Shown: one piece after another, positions 1 through 5,837 of the stretch
Layout of the letters: every line of letters begins with the position of its first letter
How positions within the stretch are numbered: position 1 is the first letter of the stretch
Assembly: GCA_002325605.1 (NCBI GenBank)
Contig: DCSM01000020.1
Location: 1 to 16,486, forward strand
Origin: Chloroflexaceae bacterium UBA1466
GTDB taxonomy: Bacteria; Chloroflexota; Chloroflexia; Chloroflexales; Chloroflexaceae
DNA: 16,486 nucleotides
Direction of reading: 5' to 3'
Position numbers and translations under genes: made by a program
Notes under the pieces: model-generated
Database searches by the model: none
What the model was told of the DNA's origin: nothing
Seen by the model: only the letters and a program-made list of their open reading frames with translations

Positions 1-153
1 CCAAGCGACGTTAGCCGCGACTTCTTCCAACAAGATAGCAAAGGCTTGGCGGATCGCCATTTCGTTGGTAGCTCCCAGGCGGCGATAGTCTGCCAAACGG
101 TTATAATAGGCTTCAATCGCTGGGGCCGTGGGCGAAAGGGTGAATGAGGCCAT
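1..153 (-). CDS. N-terminal fragment of a probable type ISP-like restriction/methyltransferase protein
   Basis: The reverse complement reads as an open frame of 51 codons from an ATG at 153-151 to the window edge, so only the N-terminus is visible. An AAAGGAG Shine-Dalgarno lies about 7 bases upstream of the ATG, which fixes the start. The peptide begins MASFTLSPTAPAIEAYYNRL and continues with a short helical segment containing the pattern LGATNEMAIRQAF. From memory, this arrangement (a Tyr-rich helix, then GAT-E, then an AF..LLE helix) resembles the start of large type ISP restriction-modification or N6-adenine methyltransferase proteins, which would act on DNA in the cytoplasm. No catalytic motif is inside the window, so the assignment rests on N-terminal resemblance only. 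That a gene exists here is well supported; its function is not. Confidence 0.5.
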   Translation of the reverse strand, partial: MASFTLSPTAPAIEAYYNRLADYRRLGATNEMAIRQAFAILLEEVAANVAW

Positions 154-216
154 GAAAGACTCCTTTGAGTTCTAAGCTTTTGGCTCCTGTCGCGCATGAT
201 AACACAAGCGGAGTCT

Positions 217-242
217 GCGCCAGGCAGGAGGCCTGGCTTACC
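217..242. repeat. REP-like palindrome, copy A
   Basis: The segment contains a perfect 7-bp stem, GCCAGGC (219-225) and GCCTGGC (231-237), around a 5-base AGGAG loop. Its first 13 bases match the REP-like copy at 5748-5776, which continues TGCCTATCCTAC where this one has GGCCTGGCTTAC. It therefore appears to be a diverged member of the same small repeat family. No function can be read from the sequence; such elements can mark RNA hairpins or be non-autonomous mobile sequences. Confidence 0.45.
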
Positions 243-260
243 TTTAAAAGAAGGTTTCAT

Positions 261-298
261 GAATCCACAGCTTTAGCTGTGGCCCAACAAGATCGAAG
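261..298. repeat. 38-bp direct repeat with internal hairpin, copy 1
   Basis: The 38 bases starting GAATCCACAGC and ending GATCGAAG recur exactly at 316-353, with a start-to-start distance of 55 bases. Each copy contains the inverted repeat CCACAGC-TTTA-GCTGTGG, a 7-bp stem with a 4-base loop. The core also carries the octamer GCTTTAGC (270-277) that is over-represented across the window. Two copies with one short spacer is too few for a CRISPR, and the internal palindrome points instead to a REP/MITE-type intergenic element. Confidence 0.7.
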
Positions 299-315
299 AA
301 GAGGTTTCACCCTAG

Positions 316-353
316 GAATCCACAGCTTTAGCTGTGGCCCAACAAGATCGAAG
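316..353. repeat. 38-bp direct repeat with internal hairpin, copy 2
   Basis: This is an exact second copy of 261-298, again with the 7-bp CCACAGC/GCTGTGG stem and the octamer GCTTTAGC at 325-332. The sequences preceding the copies are similar (GGTTTCAT before copy 1, GGTTTCACCCTAG before copy 2), and a third GGTTTCACCTAG follows copy 2 at 381-392 without the palindrome. This suggests a local tandem duplication of a slightly larger unit. Confidence 0.7.
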
Positions 354-424
354 CCGTGGCCTCCGAAGGAAAAGAGCTTTGGTTTCACCTAGAAGATACT
401 TTAATCTAAGCTCTTTCCTAAAGA

Positions 425-461
425 CCAAAGGAGATTTCGCCTGAGACGAAACCTCCTTTGG
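425..461 (-). terminator. Hairpin downstream of cysK, probable transcription terminator
   Basis: The arms 425-439 and 447-461 pair over 15 positions with a single A-C mismatch, around a 7-base loop. The hairpin lies 42 bases beyond the cysK stop codon in the direction of cysK transcription. Read on the minus strand it is followed by TCTTTAGG, which is only weakly T-rich, so it may act as a terminator or as an RNA 3'-end stabiliser. Confidence 0.6.
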
Positions 462-503
462 TTCCCTAAATCCAACCTACAAGCTATTTAGTGATATGCT
501 ATT

Positions 504-1448
504 TTAGATGTTTTTGGTCTCTTCACCATTATAAAGCGGGGTGCTGAGATAGCGTTCGCCATTACTTGGGGCGATAAAGACAATCAACTTGCCTGCATTT
601 TCAGGACGGCGACCAAGCTCTAAAGCGGCCCAAGCAGCTGCGCCGCTACTAATCCCAACCATTAAACCTTCTTCTTTGGCCAAACGACGAGCGATGGTAA
701 ACGCATCCTCGTTATTGACTTGAATGATCTCGTCCACAATTTGGGCATTGAAGACATCGGGCACGAAGCCCGCCCCAATGCCTTGAATCTTATGCGGGCC
801 AGGCTTGCCGCCCGACAGCACAGGCGATGCTGCTGGCTCCACCGCCACAACTTTGAGCGTCGGTTTGCGAGCTTTAAGCACTTCGCCAACCCCCGTAATC
901 GTGCCGCCCGTCCCCACGCCGCTCACAATAATGTCAATCTTGCCTTCTGTATCATTCCAAAGTTCTTCAGCCGTCGTTAGCCGATGGACTTCAGGATTGG
1001 CGGGGTTCTTAAACTGCTGCGGCAGGAAACTATCAGGCAAACTGGCAACAATTTCCTCAGCTTTGCGGACTGCGCCGCTCATGCCTTCTGCGCCAGGGGT
1101 CAAAACCAGGTCAGCCCCAAACCCCAGCAGGAGCTTACGACGCTCCAGGCTCATCGTTTCAGGCATCGTCAAAATCAAGCGATAACCCCGTGCCGCCGCC
1201 ACCAAGGCCAGCGCAATTCCCGTGTTGCCGCTCGTTGGCTCGACAATAATCGTTTTGCCAGGCGTGATGAGGCCAGCGCGTTCGGCAGCTTCAATCAGCG
1301 CCAGCCCAATGCGGTCTTTGACGCTCCCCGCAGGGTTGAAAAATTCCAACTTGGCGACTACCGTCGCGGGCGTATTGTTCACTTTATTGAGGCGTACTAA
1401 GGGTGTATTACCGATCAATTCAGTGATATTGTTATAGATGCGAGCCAT
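504..1448 (-). CDS. cysK: Cysteine synthase (O-acetylserine sulfhydrylase)
   Basis: This 314-residue protein is of normal length for CysK. It is a cytoplasmic PLP enzyme that makes cysteine from O-acetylserine and sulfide. The N-terminus (NITELIGNTPLVRL, 7-20) is typical. The PLP lysine is K44 in GSVKDR, the substrate loop is TSGNTG (72-77), the phosphate-binding loop is GTGGT (179-183), and the cofactor-ring serine region is GISSGAA near 266-272. The ATG at 1448 has only a distant AAGGGA, about 12 bases upstream. It follows the cystathionine enzyme gene by 38 bases, so it is probably the last gene of the metY-led transcript and may be expressed by read-through. A related possibility is an MccA-type O-acetylserine-dependent cystathionine beta-synthase, which has the same fold and motifs; its position beside a gamma-lyase-type gene keeps that open. 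The family is certain and the exact reaction less so. Confidence 0.93.
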   Translation of the reverse strand: MARIYNNITELIGNTPLVRLNKVNNTPATVVAKLEFFNPAGSVKDRIGLALIEAAERAGLITPGKTIIVEPTSGNTGIALALVAAARGYRLILTMPETMSLERRKLLLGFGADLVLTPGAEGMSGAVRKAEEIVASLPDSFLPQQFKNPANPEVHRLTTAEELWNDTEGKIDIIVSGVGTGGTITGVGEVLKARKPTLKVVAVEPAASPVLSGGKPGPHKIQGIGAGFVPDVFNAQIVDEIIQVNNEDAFTIARRLAKEEGLMVGISSGAAAWAALELGRRPENAGKLIVFIAPSNGERYLSTPLYNGEETKNI

Positions 1449-1486
1449 TGGGATAAAAATTCCCTTTCTTGTGCAATTGAAAGCTC

Positions 1487-2638
1487 TCAGAAGTTTAAGG
1501 CTGAATCGAGATCAGCGATAAGGTCGGCTGAATCTTCGATTCCAACAGATAAGCGAATGAGACTCGGTGAAATCGCTAAGGTCGAACCTGCAAGACTCGC
1601 GTGAGTCATCGTGGCAGGATGTTCAATTAAACTCTCTACGCCACCCAAACTGACTGCTAATGTAAAAAGCTTAGGCCGCGTAACAAATTCACGCGCAGCA
1701 GCTTCGCCACCTTTCAGGGCAAAAGAGATAATCCCCCCGAAACCGTGCATTTGGCGTTGCGCTAAAGCGTGTTGGGGATGACTTGGCAACCCTGGATACC
1801 AAACATAATCAATGGCGGGATGATTAGCCAAAAAGTTCGCAAGCGCTAAAGCATTTGCGCCGTGGGCTTGCATTCTAAGCGCTAAAGTTTTGAGACCGCG
1901 CAAGACCAGCCAGCTATCAAACGGCCCTGGAACGGCTCCCGTAGCGTTTTGGAGAAACTTTAGCTGGGCAAAAAGCTCCTCATCCTTCACGACTAATGCG
2001 CCCCCAACGACATCGCTGTGCCCACTGATATATTTTGTGGTACTGTAAACCACAATATCTGCGCCCAAATCAAGCGGACGCTGAAAGTAAGGCGATGCGA
2101 AGGTGTTATCTACGAGCGTTAAGATATTTTTAGAGCGAGCGATGGCTGCAATAGCTGCAATATCACACAGCTTGAGCGAAGGATTAGTTGGCGTTTCGAG
2201 CCAAATCAAGCGCGTTTCGGGCCGCAACGCCGCTGTGATCTGTTTTATAGCGCTTGTATCAACAAAATCAACTTTGATCTGTTTGTTTGCAAAGACTTTC
2301 GTGAAGAGCCGATAAGTTCCACCGTAAACATCGTTCCCGCTAATCACGTGATCGCCAGGGGAAAGCAACAAAAGCGTAACCGTTTCGGCAGCCATCCCCG
2401 AAGCAAAGGCTAAAGCGTGCGTGCCATTGTCCAAAGTCGCTAAAGCCTTTTCCAAAGCCGTGCGGGTGGGGTTGCCCGAACGCGAATAATCATAAGCCTG
2501 CTGGCTTTCCAAAGCCCATTGGGCAAAGGTGGATGTTTGATAAATGGGAATCGTGACTGCGCCCGTCGCTGATTCAGGCTCTTGGCCCACGTGAATCGCA
2601 CGAGTCGCAAAGCCATATTTTGCTGAATTGTGATTCAT
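1487..2638 (-). CDS. Cystathionine gamma-synthase / gamma-lyase family PLP enzyme
   Basis: This 383-residue Cys/Met-metabolism PLP-fold enzyme interconverts cystathionine with homocysteine or cysteine intermediates in the cytoplasm. Visible landmarks are YSRSGNPTR (Y51 and R53, contacting the PLP phosphate of the partner subunit), the loop FASGMAAE (78-85), the cofactor aspartate D178 in LVDNT, the PLP lysine K202 in STTKYISGH, and the C-terminal SLGGVESLIEHPA (330-342, with E335). The VES motif is shared by gamma-synthases (MetB) and gamma-lyases (MccB/Cth), so the direction cannot be fixed from sequence and I give no symbol. The ATG lies 6 bases after the metY stop, with an AAAGG overlapping the end of metY, so translation is probably coupled. 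With metY and cysK it forms a sulfur amino acid operon. A lyase role (cystathionine to cysteine) would fit a reverse transsulfuration pathway. Confidence 0.9.
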   Translation of the reverse strand: MNHNSAKYGFATRAIHVGQEPESATGAVTIPIYQTSTFAQWALESQQAYDYSRSGNPTRTALEKALATLDNGTHALAFASGMAAETVTLLLLSPGDHVISGNDVYGGTYRLFTKVFANKQIKVDFVDTSAIKQITAALRPETRLIWLETPTNPSLKLCDIAAIAAIARSKNILTLVDNTFASPYFQRPLDLGADIVVYSTTKYISGHSDVVGGALVVKDEELFAQLKFLQNATGAVPGPFDSWLVLRGLKTLALRMQAHGANALALANFLANHPAIDYVWYPGLPSHPQHALAQRQMHGFGGIISFALKGGEAAAREFVTRPKLFTLAVSLGGVESLIEHPATMTHASLAGSTLAISPSLIRLSVGIEDSADLIADLDSALNF

Positions 2639-2644
2639 TTGGGC

Positions 2645-3931
2645 TTAAACCTTTGCTAGAGCTTGCTCTAAATCGGTAAGAAGATCAGCCAACGTTTCAA
2701 TCCCAACCGACAAACGAATTAAATCCTCAGAAACCCCAGCTTGCGCGAGTTCGGTGGTAGTCAATTGGCCATGCGTCGTGGTCGCGGGGTGGACAGCGAG
2801 ACTTTTCGCATCACCGATATTGGCTAAATGCGTGAAGAGCTTGAGCTTATCAATGAATTTCGCAACTCCCGCATATCCTGTGGTCAGCCCAAAACTTACC
2901 AAACCACTTTGGCCTTTAGGCAAGTATTTTTGCGCTAAAGCATAATTTGGATGGTCAGGCAAACCTGGATAACTTACCCAACGCACTTTAGAATGCTCTT
3001 TAAGATAACGAGCTATGCCTAAAGCATTTTGGCTATGTCGCTCCATCCGCAAGCCAAGCGTTTCTAAGCCTTGTAAAAGGAGAAAAGCATTAAATGGACT
3101 AAGAGTTGCGCCCAAATTCCGCATCAATTGAATCCGCGCTTTAGCGATAAAAGCGGTTTGTTCAAACTTTTCAGCGTAAATCAGGCCGTGATGCGAGGCT
3201 GTTGGCTGGGTAAATTCGGGAAAGCGCCCATTTCGCCAATCAAATTTGCCGCTATCCACCAGCAAACCGCCAATAACTGTGCCATGGCCCCCGATATATT
3301 TCGTTGCCGAATGCACTATAATATCCGCGCCCCACTCAAAAGGCCGATTGAGATAGGGCGTGGCTACCGTATTGTCTACAAGAACTGGCACACCTTGGGC
3401 ATGGGCAATCGTCGCAATTTGCTCTAAATCTAAGAGATTCAGGCGCGGATTACCAATCAATTCAAAGATAACCGCTTTGGTCTGAGCGTCTATCGCTGAA
3501 TGGAAACCTTCAAAATCACTTGAATCTACAAATCTAGTTGTTATCCCCAAACGCGGAAGCTCATGCTGAAGTAAGGTGAAAGTGTTACCATACAAATCAG
3601 TCGAGGCAACAATGTTATCACCTTCATGAGCCAGCGTCAGAAGCCCAAAGGTAAGGGCTGCTTGCCCCGAAGCTAACGCTAAAGCACTGCTTCCACCTTC
3701 CAAAGCGGCAATGCGTTGCTCCAGCACTTGATTGGTTGGGTTGGCATTCCGCGAATAAGAGAAACCTGCCTCTTCAAAATTGGCTAGGCGCAAAGCGCGG
3801 TCAAAAGTCTGGTAGCCAAAAGAAGCCGAGGCGTAAATCGGGACTGCCCGTGCGCCCGTCGCTGGGTCAGCTTGCTGTCCAGCGTGCAAGGCCCGCGTCT
3901 CAAAGCCCTTAAAAGTGAGATCGCTTGTCAT
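2645..3931 (-). CDS. metY: O-acetylhomoserine sulfhydrylase
   Basis: This 428-residue PLP enzyme has the family's usual length. It forms homocysteine from O-acetylhomoserine and sulfide (direct sulfhydrylation) in the cytoplasm. Seen in the protein are SYSRNANPTN (Y59, R61), ASGQAA (88-93), D186 in LVDNT, the PLP lysine K211 in HSATKYIGGHG, and ANIGDAKSLAVHPATTTHGQ near 370-389. The NIGDAKSL form, in place of LGGVESL, is what separates MetY from the MetB/MetC branch. GAGGA lies 5 bases upstream of the ATG. It is the first gene of the operon, about 21 bases downstream of a predicted start site, with TTGACA and TAAGAT boxes spaced 17 bases. The short leader leaves no room for a SAM riboswitch, so control is more likely by the divergent regulator. 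The acetyl-donor enzyme MetX is not in the window. Confidence 0.93.
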   Translation of the reverse strand: MTSDLTFKGFETRALHAGQQADPATGARAVPIYASASFGYQTFDRALRLANFEEAGFSYSRNANPTNQVLEQRIAALEGGSSALALASGQAALTFGLLTLAHEGDNIVASTDLYGNTFTLLQHELPRLGITTRFVDSSDFEGFHSAIDAQTKAVIFELIGNPRLNLLDLEQIATIAHAQGVPVLVDNTVATPYLNRPFEWGADIIVHSATKYIGGHGTVIGGLLVDSGKFDWRNGRFPEFTQPTASHHGLIYAEKFEQTAFIAKARIQLMRNLGATLSPFNAFLLLQGLETLGLRMERHSQNALGIARYLKEHSKVRWVSYPGLPDHPNYALAQKYLPKGQSGLVSFGLTTGYAGVAKFIDKLKLFTHLANIGDAKSLAVHPATTTHGQLTTTELAQAGVSEDLIRLSVGIETLADLLTDLEQALAKV

Positions 3932-3958
3932 AAAGTCCTCAGCTTGTCTTTCCTAATA

Positions 3959-3987
3959 ATCTTAATCCAGTAAGTCAAGATTGTCAA
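3959..3987 (-). promoter_or_regulatory. Sigma70-type promoter of the metY operon
   Basis: On the minus strand a perfect -35 box TTGACA (3987-3982) is followed after exactly 17 bases by the -10 box TAAGAT (3964-3959). Transcription would start near 3952, about 21 bases before the metY ATG. This is one of the two best promoter matches in the window. Confidence 0.75.
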
Positions 3988-3992
3988 GAGCG

Positions 3993-4027
3993 AAGTCTAT
4001 CTTGAACATGCTATGATAGATAGACTT
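3993..4027. promoter_or_regulatory. Inverted repeat, candidate operator of the divergent regulator
   Basis: AAGTCTATC (3993-4001) and GATAGACTT (4019-4027) form a perfect 9-bp inverted repeat with a 17-base spacer. The spacer contains the extended -10 element of the regulator gene, and the left arm begins 6 bases from the metY -35 box. CTTGAAC also occurs twice, at 4001-4007 and 4025-4031. Dimeric Rrf2 proteins bind such dyads. The position would permit autorepression and, less directly, control of metY. That this is the binding site is inference. Confidence 0.5.
4009..4017 (+). promoter_or_regulatory. Extended -10 promoter of the Rrf2/CymR-like gene
   Basis: TGCTATGAT matches the extended -10 pattern TGnTATAAT with one mismatch. 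No good -35 box lies at the right distance (AGCGAA at 3989-3994), as is common for extended -10 promoters. Transcription would start near 4024, about 43 bases before the ATG at 4067. The element sits inside the spacer of the inverted repeat 3993-4027. Confidence 0.5.
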
Positions 4028-4066
4028 GAACTGCAAATTTATTTCTGAGTGGTAAGAGGTACTGAA

Positions 4067-4504
4067 ATGCACATTTCGAGTAAAGGCGACTACGGGTTGC
4101 GGGCGTTGTTTGATCTGGCACAAAATTATGGCGCGGGGCCCATCCAAAGTGAGGAGATTGCCACGCGCCAGGGGATTCCAGTCAATTATCTCAATCAGGT
4201 GCTGATTTCGTTGCGGAAAGCGGGCTTGATTAACAGCTTACGGGGGGCGCAAGGGGGGCATCTGCTGGCTCGCGCCCCAGACCAGATTAACCTTCTGGAG
4301 GCTCTTACCATCCTGGAAGGGCCATTTTTGCCAGGCGACTTGCTCCCCGAATCCGCCGCTACTAAGCCCGAAGATTGGAGCATCCTCGCTACCGTTTGGC
4401 TTAATCTCCGCAAGACAATTGAAGCCAATTTAGAGGCCATTACGTTGGAGGATTTGTGTCAGCGCAAACGCGATAAGAGGGGCAACGTCATGTATCATAT
4501 TTAG
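4067..4504 (+). CDS. cymR: Rrf2-family transcriptional regulator, CymR-like
   Basis: I choose the ATG at 4067, preceded by AGAGGT at 6 bases, over an in-frame GTG at 4049. This gives 145 residues that start MHISSKGDYGLRALFDLA, the canonical Rrf2 opening. The winged helix spans about 1-80, with recognition-helix region IPVNYLNQVLISLRKAGL (37-54) and wing RGAQGGHLLAR (59-69), and a dimerisation helix follows near 103-123. There is only one cysteine (C131), so the three-cysteine [2Fe-2S] site of IscR is absent. The protein ends VMYHI; as I recall it, Bacillus CymR ends YMFYI, and CysK-binding partners carry a C-terminal isoleucine. In Bacillus, CymR with CysK represses cysteine and methionine genes when cysteine is plentiful. 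Here the gene diverges from metY, a cystathionine enzyme gene and cysK, which strongly suggests the same role. The symbol is by analogy. Confidence 0.8.
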   Translation: MHISSKGDYGLRALFDLAQNYGAGPIQSEEIATRQGIPVNYLNQVLISLRKAGLINSLRGAQGGHLLARAPDQINLLEALTILEGPFLPGDLLPESAATKPEDWSILATVWLNLRKTIEANLEAITLEDLCQRKRDKRGNVMYHI

Positions 4505-4528
4505 CTTGTTTGCCAATTGAATTTAAGT

Positions 4529-4570
4529 TTTGCGGCGCTTCCCAGCCAGCTAGTTGGGAAGAACCGCAAA
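4529..4570. terminator. Hairpin between convergent genes, probable bidirectional terminator
   Basis: TTTGCGG (4529-4535) pairs with CCGCAAA (4564-4570). Inside these, after a 3x3 internal loop, TTCCCA (4539-4544) pairs with TGGGAA (4555-4560). The structure lies between the stop codons of the regulator (4504, plus strand) and the phosphatase (4583, minus strand), where it could serve both. The trailing T tracts are short on both sides (for example GCTTTCAGTCTTTT on the plus strand). Confidence 0.6.
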
Positions 4571-4582
4571 GCTTTCAGTCTT

Positions 4583-5224
4583 TTAGATGGCCTTTTGGCC
4601 TTCGTGGGTAATAGCAAGTCGCCCTAAATGACATGTATCACTGAGGCTGGCCAGATAGGGTAGATCACCACCGTATTCAATCATACTGATACTGGCATTA
4701 GAAATCCAAATACAGTTGATTCGATCCATATCCATGCCTAAGACATCGGCTACGAGGACTTTAACCACCACATCATGCGTGCTGACCACTACGGTTCCGT
4801 TGGTATGGGCGGCACAAATGCGCTCCTTAAAGTCGAGGGTGCGCTTGAGAACATTGCTAAAGCTCTCGCCGCCTGGCATCTGCGAGCGCGTCGGGTGGAT
4901 GCGCCATTCGTGCAGGCCCGCCGCATATTTCGCGGTTATCTCCTCAACAAATTTGCCTTCCCACTCGCCATGCCCGATTTCAAGCAGCGCCGCTTCCTGC
5001 TGGAGCGGCACGTCAAGGTGATATTTGGCAATCGCTGCCGCTGTGTGAGCAGCGCGTTGCAACGGGCTAGTGTAAATGAAGTTGATCTGCTCATCCCTGA
5101 GCCGCTCGGCTAAAGCCGCCGCTTGCTTGACACCCACATCCGAGAGCTTGGTATCAATCTGCCCTTGATAGCGGTGAATCCGATTCCATTCGCTCTCGCC
5201 GTGCCGAACAATGATCATTCGCAT
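4583..5224 (-). CDS. Histidine phosphatase family protein (phosphoglycerate-mutase-like)
   Basis: This 213-residue enzyme of the histidine phosphatase superfamily removes or transfers phosphate through a phosphohistidine, in the cytoplasm. The nucleophile motif is RHGES (R7, H8), the second arginine is R57 in SPLQRA, the acid is E82 in LLEIGHGEWEG, and the second histidine is H150 in STHD. Length and layout fit the small cofactor-dependent-PGM-like phosphatases (CobC/GpmB type). The natural substrate cannot be read from the sequence: small phosphosugars, phosphoserine or alpha-ribazole phosphate are all possible. The ATG has AAAGG 10 bases upstream. A TATAAT box at 5277-5272 on the minus strand gives a leader of about 40 bases. 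The stop converges on the regulator gene across a shared hairpin. A second protein of exactly the same length and family lies in the arg operon at 11042-11683, but the two differ widely. Confidence 0.88.
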   Translation of the reverse strand: MRMIIVRHGESEWNRIHRYQGQIDTKLSDVGVKQAAALAERLRDEQINFIYTSPLQRAAHTAAAIAKYHLDVPLQQEAALLEIGHGEWEGKFVEEITAKYAAGLHEWRIHPTRSQMPGGESFSNVLKRTLDFKERICAAHTNGTVVVSTHDVVVKVLVADVLGMDMDRINCIWISNASISMIEYGGDLPYLASLSDTCHLGRLAITHEGQKAI

Positions 5225-5271
5225 ACTGCCAAAACCTTTCTTACAGACTAGCTGATTTAATGGTCTGGAGC

Positions 5272-5301
5272 ATTATAGCCTAAGTAAGGATGGTGTATAA
5301 T
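5272..5301. promoter_or_regulatory. Interlocked divergent promoters for the phosphatase and kinase genes
   Basis: A perfect TATAAT box lies on the minus strand at 5277-5272 and another on the plus strand at 5296-5301. Seventeen bases upstream of each is a poor -35 hexamer (TTATAC at 5300-5295 for the minus promoter, TTATAG at 5273-5278 for the plus promoter), so the -35 position of each overlaps the -10 box of the other. Predicted starts are near 5265 (minus) and 5308 (plus), about 40 bases before each start codon. Polymerase binding at the two sites should be mutually exclusive. Confidence 0.55.
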
Positions 5302-5346
5302 CAAAGAGACCGCTCGAAGCCCCGTCGCCAAATTGACAGGCAACCC

Positions 5347-5733
5347 ATGAATCCTAAGCCCATCTGGTCTAAAACCCGCTTTCTCACCGCCTTGCGCCAC
5401 GCTTTGCAAGGTCTCGGCTATCTCGTCCGCACCCAGCGCAATATGCGAATTCATCTGCTGGCGGCCTTGAACGCTTTGACTTTGGGGGCTTTTCTCCCTT
5501 TGACGCGGGGCGAATGGTTGGCGCTCCTGCTGACTATCGCGCTAGTTTTGGCGACAGAAGGCGTGAACACAGCCATCGAAGCTGTCGTCGATGTGGCTAC
5601 GCAAGAGTTCCACCCTTTGGCCAAAATCGCTAAAGATGTGGCCGCTGGGACAGTCTTGTTTTGTGCCCTTATTTCGGTTATCATTGGTTTCCTGATCTTT
5701 CTCCCCCACCTCACAGCCCTGCTTCACAGATAG
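5347..5733 (+). CDS. dgkA: Undecaprenol / diacylglycerol kinase (DgkA family)
   Basis: This small integral membrane lipid kinase has 128 residues with the ATG at 5347. AGG lies 6 bases before that ATG. An upstream in-frame ATG at 5290 is less likely, because it would place the TATAAT box (5296-5301) inside the coding region and lengthen the protein beyond the family norm. The family phosphorylates undecaprenol, recycling the peptidoglycan carrier (Gram-positive type), or diacylglycerol (proteobacterial type). The hallmark is ATEGVNTAIEAVVD (69-82), with E71, N74, E78 and D82 in the active site, followed by FHPLAKIAKDVAAG (88-101). A cationic amphipathic N-terminus precedes three membrane helices, near 36-51, 57-70 and 102-120. 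The HPLAKIAKDVAAG form is the one I associate with undecaprenol kinases. The gene diverges from the phosphatase and nothing adjacent suggests an operon. Confidence 0.88.
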   Translation: MNPKPIWSKTRFLTALRHALQGLGYLVRTQRNMRIHLLAALNALTLGAFLPLTRGEWLALLLTIALVLATEGVNTAIEAVVDVATQEFHPLAKIAKDVAAGTVLFCALISVIIGFLIFLPHLTALLHR

Positions 5734-5747
5734 TTTTGGGGCCGAGC

Positions 5748-5776
5748 GCGCCAGGCAGGATGCCTATCCTACGCAG
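5748..5776. repeat. REP-like repeat, copy B
   Basis: A 29-base unit starts GCGCCAGGCAGGATGCC and ends CTACGCAG. It contains the short palindrome AGGCA-GGA-TGCCT. It matches copy C (5781-5809) at 25 of 29 positions, 33 bases further on, and the first half of copy A (217-242). The pair lies between dgkA and the UbiB-like gene. Confidence 0.55.
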
Positions 5777-5780
5777 AGTG

Positions 5781-5809
5781 GCGACAGGCAAGCTGCCTAT
5801 CCTAAGCAG
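5781..5809. repeat. REP-like repeat, copy C
   Basis: This is a second 29-base unit in direct orientation to copy B, with the palindrome AGGCA-AGC-TGCCT and the shared TGCCTATCCTA. The four differences between B and C include two in the hairpin loop, so the stem is kept. It ends 29 bases before the UbiB-like start codon. Confidence 0.55.
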
Positions 5810-5837
5810 ATTGAATTGAATAGTTTGGCTTAAAAAA

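Larger units (their letters stand above)
154..503. other. Gene-free spacer with hairpins and repeats
   Basis: This 350-base stretch lies between the start of the leftmost gene and the stop of cysK. I see no convincing gene: the one open frame on the plus strand runs through palindromic repeats and has no recognisable protein features. It holds a REP-like hairpin (219-237), two copies of a 38-bp repeat each with an internal hairpin (261-298 and 316-353), a looser pairing of 368-379 with 408-418, and a strong hairpin at 425-461. The motif GGTTTCA recurs just before or after the repeat copies. This looks like accumulated small repeats plus the cysK terminator. Confidence 0.7.

Noticed and set aside
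261..353. Possible CRISPR array
   Set aside because: There are only two units with a 17-base spacer, the repeat carries a hairpin of REP type, and no cas gene is near.
165..392. A 75-codon open frame through the repeat region
   Set aside because: It reads through both 38-bp repeat copies and the REP hairpin, has no ribosome site and shows no protein-like features.
3932..3952. SAM or cobalamin riboswitch ahead of metY
   Set aside because: The predicted leader is only about 21 bases, too short for any known riboswitch.
4049..4066. GTG start for the Rrf2-type regulator
   Set aside because: The ATG at 4067 has a well-spaced AGAGGT and begins exactly at the conserved family start.
5290..5346. 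Earlier ATG for the lipid kinase
   Set aside because: It would include a perfect TATAAT box in the coding region, lacks a spaced ribosome site and gives an unusual N-terminal extension.
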